A stretch of 36,916 bases of DNA, taken from assembly GCA_039820405.1 (NCBI GenBank), contig JBCBQC010000065.1, positions 1 through 36,916 of the forward strand. Reading direction: 5' to 3'. A program made the position numbers and the translations under genes. Source of the stretch: CALLVY01 sp937899855 (GTDB taxonomy: Bacteria; Bacteroidota; Bacteroidia; Chitinophagales; Saprospiraceae). Of this stretch, positions 1 to 6,799 are shown in pieces; the first letter of the stretch is position 1, and each line of letters starts with the position of its first letter. The notes beneath the pieces were generated by a model, which saw only the letters and a list, made by a program, of their open reading frames with translations, ran no database searches and was not told where the DNA came from.

Positions 1-1321
1 CTACAAAATCCCCGACGGTAAAGTAGGAGGTCCGAATATCAAAATCCCAGTGGGAGTTGAGGCTGTAGCTGACGAAAAGGCCAATCACATTCCCGATGTG
101 GCGGGCCGTAAGCCCCGCTGCTGGTCGGGTTTGGATGCGGGGTGGCGCGTACAATCCGTCGTCGTCGTTGGCGCGGAAAAACAAGGCCAGGTCGAGTAAG
201 AGGAGTACTTTGGGGTGGGGGAACACCGTCAGGGAGGGGTGGAAACTGAGCAAGTTGATCGGGGTATTGACGGCGGCTAGGCTGTAGGTAGCGGGATTGA
301 CGAACATGGGGTTGAAACTCTGGAGGCGATCATCCCCCACTTGTCCATCTCCCGACGACCAGTCCAGCTTGAGGCCAATGGTAGGGCGTCCCTTGCCCTT
401 GACGAAGGTGTATTTCCAGTCCGTCTCAAAGTTAAACGCGCGGATGGTCTTATCCGCCAGAGTACCCACTTGGAAGATCAACTCGGTATTGAAGCGAAAG
501 CGATTGCCCACGGTCCCGTAGCGGCGCAGCCCCAGGCTGTGCCGGGTTTCTTCGCCCATGGCGTCCCCAAAGACTGCCTGGGGAGAGCGGAAGCCCAGGT
601 AGTATATCTCGGTATTGTCCTGCACGTCCTCGTCAGCAAAGAGGGAAAATTGTCCGTAAATGCCCCAGAGATCTGGGTTGGTGTTGTCCTCCAGGAAGAG
701 ACCGGAGCGGTTGTCAAAGGCGTCAAAACCAATTTGCACCTCCCGACCGTAAAAGGCATCAATGGACCAACTCTCCTGGTCCACTAGCAGACGGGCCAGG
801 TCAAAACTCCGACGGATATTCGGCCCCACCCGCAGATCGACCAGGCGCCCCGCTCCCAGCTTCATCTCCTGCCGCCCCAGACGCAGGGCCCAAGTACTGG
901 ACTTCGTAATGCTCCACTCGACAAAACCCTGGTGCAGGTCGATGAGGTCGGATTGTAAAAATTCCTCCTCTCCCGATCGGAGCCCGTGGTACCACTCCCC
1001 GAACAGGCGGAGTCTCTGTCCCAGCTGTAGCGCGAGGTGCAAACTCAGTTTTTGGCTGTAGTAGGTATCGTCATTTCCGGGAATCCAGAAATGGTTCGAC
1101 AAATATTCAAACCGTGGTCGGAAGCTCCCCCCAATACTAAAATAAATCGTCCGACGACTATTGAGGGGGATAAATTTGAGGCTTTCCCAGCCGGACAGGT
1201 CCGTACTATCGGCGAGGTGGCGGTAATCTTCTTCGGCCCGCTCCTCCAAAAATTGCCCAGTGGCTACCAGGGGAGAAAGGAGGAGGGCCAGGAGGAGAAG
1301 GAGGGGGCTGCGTTTTTTCAT
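1..1321 (-). CDS. Alginate-export-type outer-membrane beta-barrel protein (3' end beyond window)
   Basis: The reading frame opens at the ATG at 1321 and stays open to the left edge (about 440 codons), so the C-terminus is missing. The N-terminus MKKRSPLLLLLALLLSP...VATGQ is a clear Sec signal peptide. The mature part alternates short aromatic beta-strands with charged turns. It contains motifs typical of the alginate_exp porin family (PF13372), such as FRPRFEY, RLFGEWYHG, LRLGRQEMKLGAGRLVD and RRSFDLARL. It probably forms a barrel in the outer membrane for passage of sugars or other small anions; substrate cannot be read. It lies 87 bases downstream of a Crp/Fnr gene on the same strand, with a palindrome in between. 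Family call is fairly firm, substrate unknown. Confidence 0.8.
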   Translation of the reverse strand, partial: MKKRSPLLLLLALLLSPLVATGQFLEERAEEDYRHLADSTDLSGWESLKFIPLNSRRTIYFSIGGSFRPRFEYLSNHFWIPGNDDTYYSQKLSLHLALQLGQRLRLFGEWYHGLRSGEEEFLQSDLIDLHQGFVEWSITKSSTWALRLGRQEMKLGAGRLVDLRVGPNIRRSFDLARLLVDQESWSIDAFYGREVQIGFDAFDNRSGLFLEDNTNPDLWGIYGQFSLFADEDVQDNTEIYYLGFRSPQAVFGDAMGEETRHSLGLRRYGTVGNRFRFNTELIFQVGTLADKTIRAFNFETDWKYTFVKGKGRPTIGLKLDWSSGDGQVGDDRLQSFNPMFVNPATYSLAAVNTPINLLSFHPSLTVFPHPKVLLLLDLALFFRANDDDGLYAPPRIQTRPAAGLTARHIGNVIGLFVSYSLNSHWDFDIRTSYFTVGDFV

Positions 1322-1383
1322 GTTGGTGGGGATGGCTTCGTTGTTGATCTATCCCAAAATTAAGGAACGCAGCAGGGGGAACC

Positions 1384-1399
1384 CTTAACCTGGATTAAG
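1384..1399. promoter_or_regulatory. Candidate Crp/Fnr-type operator, CTTAA-N6-TTAAG
   Basis: The sequence CTTAACCTGGATTAAG has perfect 5-base inverted arms around a 6-base spacer, the size expected for a Crp/Fnr dimer. It sits 63 bases upstream of the porin ATG and just after the stop codon of the regulator gene. Assignment to that regulator is inferred from position and symmetry only. Confidence 0.4.
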
Positions 1400-1408
1400 A
1401 AATGCGCC

Positions 1409-1882
1409 CTAGCTCCCTTTGTCTTTACGGCGTCGGCCCTTGATCTTACTCAAGGCCTCGGGCGTGATGCCCAGAAAGGAAGCGATCATCCGCTGGGGAA
1501 CCCGTTGGACGATATCGGGGTAGGTCCGTAAGAAATGCTCGTAGCGTTCCAGGGCCGTGGCGCTCATCAGCATGATGAGCCGCTTTTGGATCACTTCCAG
1601 TCGCTTGCGGATCCGTTCCTTGTCAATCATCGAGATTTCCGGGTCCTTTTCGTATACCCAAACGGTAGACGTCTCAATCGCATCGATAAAAAGCTCACAG
1701 GGCTGCTGGGGGGGAATGGCATCACCAACAATCCAATCTTCGGGGGCAAACATAAAGATGTGCTCCCTTCCTTTGCGGTCAATTGAATAACTGCGCAGCA
1801 AGCCCGATTGTACCAAATAAACCTTAGAATTCAGGTCACCGGCCCGTTGGAGAATCTGTCCCTTCTCGATTAGCTTTTCCAT
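1409..1882 (-). CDS. Crp/Fnr-family transcriptional regulator, short N-terminus
   Basis: This 157-residue protein has the second half of a cyclic-nucleotide-binding-like beta-roll (VYLVQSGLLRSY, then FAPEDWIVGD) and a long dimer helix at about residues 85-110. It ends in a Crp-type helix-turn-helix (RVPQRMIASFLGITPEALSKIKGRR, read in two parts around residues 127-150). Bacteroidota relatives are usually about 190 residues, so roughly 30 residues of the first beta-roll helices are absent. The frame has a TAA about 13 codons upstream of the ATG with no other start between, so the short form is real in this sequence. No cysteine cluster is visible, so Fe-S or O2 sensing is unlikely. It likely regulates the adjacent porin gene. 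Confidence 0.82.
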   Translation of the reverse strand: MEKLIEKGQILQRAGDLNSKVYLVQSGLLRSYSIDRKGREHIFMFAPEDWIVGDAIPPQQPCELFIDAIETSTVWVYEKDPEISMIDKERIRKRLEVIQKRLIMLMSATALERYEHFLRTYPDIVQRVPQRMIASFLGITPEALSKIKGRRRKDKGS

Positions 1883-2077
1883 GGTGTGTTCTTTTGCGAA
1901 ATGAACGTGACTTGTGATTTAAACATTTATTGGCGGAAAACGGAGCAAAAAGGGAAAGGATTTTCGGCAGCCCCCCAGATTCACCGGCCAAAGTGGAACA
2001 TTTTTTGTCCCCTTTTTGCCGTCAACCCTCCGGTTTTCCCTTGGGTACCGGTGTGGCGTCCATGGCCCAACGGTCCT

Positions 2078-5000
2078 TTGCAACAAAAGCGCTTTATCTT
2101 GTTCCGACTACAACAAACACCAATATTTCGCCTCACGGTGCTCACGTTCCTATTCGCAGCATCCTACGCTCCGGCCCAAACCACCTTTACCGAACAAGCC
2201 GCCTCCAAGGGCCTCAACCTGGATGGGCGCAAAGACGGTGGCTTTACCTTTGCCGATTTCAACAACGATGGGTACCTCGACTTGATGCTCAATACCTTGG
2301 CCAACGATACCCTGCACCGCTCTCGGCTCTACTTTAGCTCCGGGCCACCCAATTACACTTTTACCGACGTCACCAATACCCACGCACTGGGCCTCGTAGC
2401 CGCTGGCCTGGAAGGCGGATCGACCGTCGAACGCTGTGGCGTAGCGGGTGACCTCAACCATGACGGCTACCTGGACTTTATCCGCAACAGCGCCAACCGC
2501 TTCGAACTCTACCTCAACAATGGGCCCAGTAGTGGCTATACCTTTGGCCAGGGAGCCAATCAGGACCCCAACTTTCAACTCTCCACGGCCGGCACGGGCA
2601 ATAACAGTCCGCCCAACGGAATTCCCAACGGGATGAATACCGAGGGGATCGGGTTTTTTGACTACGACAACGACGGGGACCTCGATATCATGATCGAGAA
2701 CCACAACTGGGGGATCGACATCTACCGCAACGAAATCATTCCCAGCGGCACCTTTTCCCTCACCCACGTCACCACCGGCACGGGATTCCCCCTGGGACTG
2801 GACCAAACGGCCGTGGATGGCGACTACGCCTCCGTCACCGATTTTGACGACGATGGCTATATCGATATCGTCGCCCGGAAACGCGATATGGAAGACTTCT
2901 GGCGCAACAATGGCAACGGTACCTTTTCGCCCGTCAACTGGGTGGACCAACAAGCCGATAATGGCGACAAGGGAGCGGTGGCCCTCTACGATTACGACAA
3001 CGATGGCGATTACGACCTCCTGTGGACCAACAATGACGTCAACCAAATCTGGCAGCAAACCGGCGTCGGATCGGGAACCTTTGTGGGAACCAACGAACCC
3101 GAGAACTCCTCGGGCATTACCCTGCCCCTGGCCGGAGTCGACGGAGCCGCTAGTGGCGACATCGACAACGACGGGGATATTGACCTCTTTTTGGCCAATG
3201 ACTCGGGGGCGAGCTTTTTGTTTATCAATACCACGCCTCCCGGCAGTACGACCCTACAATTCCAACTGGACAACGGAGGGATCGACATCAATGGAGATGC
3301 CGAAGGAGCCACCTTCGTCGATTTTGACCGGGATGGGGACCTCGACCTCTACGTCAACGTCAACAACCGCGAAAACCAGCTCTGGATCAACAACCTCAAT
3401 TCTACCCAGCGCGACCAGCACTTGGTGGTAAAGGTGTACGAAAACGTCAACAACAGCATTCCCAACCGCGATGCCATCGGGGCCAATATTGTCCTGCTCG
3501 ATTGTAGTGGCAACGTGATTTCGGGAGTACGGGAGGTCAACGGGGGAAATGGTCACGGAACGCAGGATCCTTCCTTCGTTCACTTTGGCCTGCCGTTGGG
3601 CGCCAATCAAGAATACATCGTAGAGGCGCATTATCCCTACCTCAACGGCAGCCGCCGCATTTCGCAGTTTAAGGTGACGCCAGCCGATCTCGGCACCTAT
3701 CACCTACTGGAAATCACTCCCCAGTCGGTAGTAGATGCCCCCACGGCAGTCGACGACAATGGTGGCAATCTCTACCTCGGTCAGACGGCCGACTACGCCG
3801 TACTGAGCAATGACTTCGATACGGGGGGAGATGCATTTTCCATCACCGCCATCACCGCCGGCCCGGCCAACGGCAGCGGCAGCATCATCAACTCCGGAAC
3901 CGAAATCCGCTACGTGGCGGACAATACCGTCGGCCCCATAACGATCACCTACCGCATTTGCGAAACCGATTGCGCCGTCCTCTGCGACGAAGCCACCCTG
4001 ACCATCAACCTCCTTGCCGAAACCGACTACGGGGATGCGCCCGCTTCCTACGGCGATATTTGCTATACGATCAATCCTGGAGGCTCCAGCGGCAACCCCG
4101 CGGGAATTCCCTTTGGCCCCACCCGCCTGGGTAGCCTGATCGACGGCGACAGCGGCAGCACCTACAGCAGCGATGCCGACGGGGACGACGGCGACGGTAC
4201 CGACGATGAAGACGGGGTGACCTTTGTGGGGGGCAATACGCTACAATCCGGTACCACGGAACAGGTGACCCTCTCCTGGTCGACCAACGACTACGATGGC
4301 TATATTTACGGCTGGATCGACTTCAACGCCGACGGCAACTTTGACGACCCTTCCGAACGGATCGTCAACGGTTTTGGGGTGGGCAACGGTACGGCCAATG
4401 GCAGTGCGGGAACGCATACGTTTTCTTACAGCGTGCCCAATTCGGCGGTCTGCGCCCAGAGCTACGCGCGCTTTACCATCCAGAGCGATCCCACCGAATA
4501 CGGTCCCACCGGGACTTACTGTTCAACGGGCAGTGTCCAGCAGGACGGGGAAGTGGAAGATTATCAGGTCAATATTGTGGGTTGTACGGAGGACTGTACC
4601 AACAATTACGACGACGATGGGGATGGTTTGGTGGATTGTGATGACCCGGATTGTTCGCTGGGGCTCAGTTTGAATCTGGGCTTGGATGTCGAGATTTGTA
4701 CGGGCAGTGGTACGACGCTCAGTGCGGCGGTCAGTGGGGGCACCAGCCCCTACAGCTACGCCTGGGACAATGGCTTGGGCAACAGCGCCAGCCACTCGGT
4801 GAGTCCGAGCAGTACGACGACCTATTCGTTGACGATCACCGATGGCAATGGCTGCACCCGCGACGATCAAATTACCGTAACGGTGGTGACCTCCATCACG
4901 GGAGCCGGCGTGATCGGCAGTGACGAGGAGCGTTGTAATGCCTACGATCCGGCCACCATCAGCGAAGTTACCCCTCCTCCCGGCGGATCGGGAGGGAGCC

Positions 5001-5920
5001 TGGAATACCGCTGGCGCAAACGGGAGAGCGATCACTGTCAGGCCAATTGGGGGGCTTGGGAATTCATTGCGGGAGCCAACGCCGCCACCTACGATCCGCC
5101 CACGATCAGTCGGTCGACCCAATTCCAGCGCCAGGCCCGCAACCTACCCTGTTCGAGCTGGTTCAGCACCAACATCGTCACCAAAGTTGTCGATACCACG
5201 GCACCTACGCTAAGTTGTGATCCCGACGATTTGACCTACGAATGCGATGGGAGCAACATCGAAACCCTGGCCAACAATTGGAACAGCAGCAATCTTAGCA
5301 AACTCAATGGCTGCGTCACCGATGCCTGTGGCAGCACCAGCGTCAGCAGCGACTACGATTTTAGCCTTTACAATGTCGATTGTGGCAGCACCGGCGAACT
5401 TACCGTCACCTACACCATTGCCGACGACTGCGACAATCGCCTCACGCGCCAGGCGACTTTCCGCCTGCGCGATACCGCTCCCCCCAGCATCGTCAACGTT
5501 CCCGACCAGCAGGTCGAATGCACCAGTATTCCTACGCCGGGTAGCCCCAGCGTCAGCGACCAGTGCGACCCCAGCGTGGCGGTCGATTTTGAAGAGGTGA
5601 CCATTTACCATCCCAATGCCAACTGGAAATCGAGTGGCGCTTGTTCGCTGCTCTACGCCATCAGCTCCGCTCAATTGCTGGACCAAGGCAATGCCAATCC
5701 AGCCGACGACCAGATGCGTTTCCGGCTCACCGTGATCGGACAAAATACGGGGGCCAACTGGCAGTCGACCATCGGGGGAACGCTCTACTCCGGGACGTAC
5801 AACGAACCACTGGACATCGGTCCGTTTACTTCGGGAGGGTCGACCTATTCCTTCGTACTGGAAGACGGTACGAGCAGCAGTTGCCAGCTGAACATCGTCG
5901 TGGATGCGAGCAGTTTTTAG
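2078..5920 (+). CDS. Giant secreted FG-GAP/ASPIC/GEVED multidomain protein
   Basis: The open frame runs from 1886, only 3 bases from the divergent regulator gene. The signal peptide (RLTVLTFLFAASYAPAQ) lies far inside it, so translation probably begins at TTG 2078 or GTG 2051. The order of domains after the signal peptide is: a seven-fold FG-GAP/VCBS region with calcium-type loops (DFNNDGYLDL, DYDNDGDLDI, DIDNDGDIDL, DFDRDGDLDL); an ASPIC/UnbV-like domain (HLVVKVYENV to about YHLLEI); a cadherin-like Ig fold; a GEVED domain (starts DYGDAPASYGD, ends GEVEDYQV); an SprB/PKD-like Ig repeat; and cysteine-rich HYR-like modules. It ends without a recognisable T9SS tail. Likely a cell-surface or secreted adhesin-like protein; the partner is unknown. 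Confidence 0.8.
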   Translation: MQQKRFILFRLQQTPIFRLTVLTFLFAASYAPAQTTFTEQAASKGLNLDGRKDGGFTFADFNNDGYLDLMLNTLANDTLHRSRLYFSSGPPNYTFTDVTNTHALGLVAAGLEGGSTVERCGVAGDLNHDGYLDFIRNSANRFELYLNNGPSSGYTFGQGANQDPNFQLSTAGTGNNSPPNGIPNGMNTEGIGFFDYDNDGDLDIMIENHNWGIDIYRNEIIPSGTFSLTHVTTGTGFPLGLDQTAVDGDYASVTDFDDDGYIDIVARKRDMEDFWRNNGNGTFSPVNWVDQQADNGDKGAVALYDYDNDGDYDLLWTNNDVNQIWQQTGVGSGTFVGTNEPENSSGITLPLAGVDGAASGDIDNDGDIDLFLANDSGASFLFINTTPPGSTTLQFQLDNGGIDINGDAEGATFVDFDRDGDLDLYVNVNNRENQLWINNLNSTQRDQHLVVKVYENVNNSIPNRDAIGANIVLLDCSGNVISGVREVNGGNGHGTQDPSFVHFGLPLGANQEYIVEAHYPYLNGSRRISQFKVTPADLGTYHLLEITPQSVVDAPTAVDDNGGNLYLGQTADYAVLSNDFDTGGDAFSITAITAGPANGSGSIINSGTEIRYVADNTVGPITITYRICETDCAVLCDEATLTINLLAETDYGDAPASYGDICYTINPGGSSGNPAGIPFGPTRLGSLIDGDSGSTYSSDADGDDGDGTDDEDGVTFVGGNTLQSGTTEQVTLSWSTNDYDGYIYGWIDFNADGNFDDPSERIVNGFGVGNGTANGSAGTHTFSYSVPNSAVCAQSYARFTIQSDPTEYGPTGTYCSTGSVQQDGEVEDYQVNIVGCTEDCTNNYDDDGDGLVDCDDPDCSLGLSLNLGLDVEICTGSGTTLSAAVSGGTSPYSYAWDNGLGNSASHSVSPSSTTTYSLTITDGNGCTRDDQITVTVVTSITGAGVIGSDEERCNAYDPATISEVTPPPGGSGGSLEYRWRKRESDHCQANWGAWEFIAGANAATYDPPTISRSTQFQRQARNLPCSSWFSTNIVTKVVDTTAPTLSCDPDDLTYECDGSNIETLANNWNSSNLSKLNGCVTDACGSTSVSSDYDFSLYNVDCGSTGELTVTYTIADDCDNRLTRQATFRLRDTAPPSIVNVPDQQVECTSIPTPGSPSVSDQCDPSVAVDFEEVTIYHPNANWKSSGACSLLYAISSAQLLDQGNANPADDQMRFRLTVIGQNTGANWQSTIGGTLYSGTYNEPLDIGPFTSGGSTYSFVLEDGTSSSCQLNIVVDASSF

Positions 5921-5950
5921 GTCGGAAGGGGGGAAATGAGGGGTAAAATG

Positions 5951-5980
5951 TCCGTTTTTACGCGCTAAAAGTCCGTTTTC
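5951..5980 (+). promoter_or_regulatory. Candidate LytTR-binding direct repeat
   Basis: Two 9-mers, TCCGTTTTT (5951-5959) and TCCGTTTTC (5972-5980), are separated by exactly 12 bases, a 21-base (two-turn) period. LytTR proteins such as AgrA bind direct repeats near [TA][AC][CA]GTTN[AG][TG] spaced 12-13 bases. These copies match 8/9 and 7/9 positions. The site lies 75 bases upstream of a LytTR gene start, which suggests autoregulation (inferred). Confidence 0.5.
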
Positions 5981-6055
5981 AAAAAACAAGCCCCCGGGAA
6001 TTGAGGCAATTTTACCCAGAAGCCTACGGGCCGTCCTTTTGTAAAAACCCTCACC

Positions 6056-6799
6056 ATGACCTTGTCCGCTACCCCCAGCTTTTCCCAAGCTTACCATCTG
6101 ACGCCCTATCGCATTCTCATCGTCGAAGCCACACCATCGCTGGCGGAGCGTTTGGAGCGCTACTTGGGCACTCTGGGTCACCAGATTACGGGACGGGCCA
6201 GCAGCTACGAGACTGCGGTCCAGCAAATTGAGCAGCAGCGCCCCGACCTGGTCTTGCTGGCCCTGCAACTCAATGGCCCACGCAGTGGCATCGAACTGGC
6301 GCAGTACCTACAATCCTCCCGCGTGGCTTGCCCCTTCATCTACCTCAGCGCACAGTTGGACGCCCCCAGTCTGGAAGCGGCCAAAGCCACTTTTCCCGAG
6401 GCCTATCTGCTCCAACCCATCCAGCCACAACGTTTGTTCGCCACCATCGAGCTGGTGATGTACCGCCGGCAATTTCAGGAGCGGCCGCGCTACCTTCAAG
6501 TCAGCGAAGGGGGCCACTCGCATTTGATTCCTACCGAGGACATTTTATTTTTACAATCCCGACACGTTTACCTACAAATTTACCAGCGCAACGACGACCG
6601 CCCCCTGCTCCACCGCGCTTCGCTCAAGGAGCTGGCCAGCCGGCTACCCACCGATCAGTTTTTACAACCGCACCGCAGCTTTTTGGTCAATCGCCAGCAC
6701 ATCCGCTCCTGGAACAACGAATACCTCGCCGTAGAGGGCCACCAGATTCCCATCAGTCGGGCGCGGCGGCGGGCGGTACTGGAGCAACTGCACCGCTAG
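6056..6799 (+). CDS. LytTR-family regulator with a degenerate (Asp-less) receiver
   Basis: The protein has 247 residues. Residues about 18-135 have the layout of a CheY-like receiver and 145-247 a LytTR DNA-binding domain (LIPTEDILFLQSRHVYLQI, FLQPHRSFLVNRQHI). The receiver's key positions are lost: the acidic pocket reads IVEATP, the phospho-acceptor position is Ala69 in DLVLLALQL, the Thr position is Ser98, and the conserved Lys is Gln120 in YLLQPI. It therefore cannot be phosphorylated in the normal way and is probably constitutive or controlled by protein or ligand contact. A direct-repeat LytTR site lies upstream. The ATG at 6056 is chosen because the receiver's first strand (YRILIVE) follows about 17 residues later. 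Its stop overlaps that of the convergent gene. Confidence 0.9.
   Translation: MTLSATPSFSQAYHLTPYRILIVEATPSLAERLERYLGTLGHQITGRASSYETAVQQIEQQRPDLVLLALQLNGPRSGIELAQYLQSSRVACPFIYLSAQLDAPSLEAAKATFPEAYLLQPIQPQRLFATIELVMYRRQFQERPRYLQVSEGGHSHLIPTEDILFLQSRHVYLQIYQRNDDRPLLHRASLKELASRLPTDQFLQPHRSFLVNRQHIRSWNNEYLAVEGHQIPISRARRRAVLEQLHR

Noticed and set aside
2150..3058. Long open frame antisense to the FG-GAP gene (302 codons)
   Set aside because: It mirrors the repeated Asp/Gly/Asn codons of the FG-GAP loops, giving low-complexity Val/Ile/Gly runs. It has no signal or domain, while the sense frame has clear motifs.
5210..6268. 352-codon antisense frame over the end of the giant gene and start of the LytTR gene
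   Set aside because: It covers two well-supported genes on the other strand and reads as biased Gly/Ala/Val sequence without a recognisable domain.
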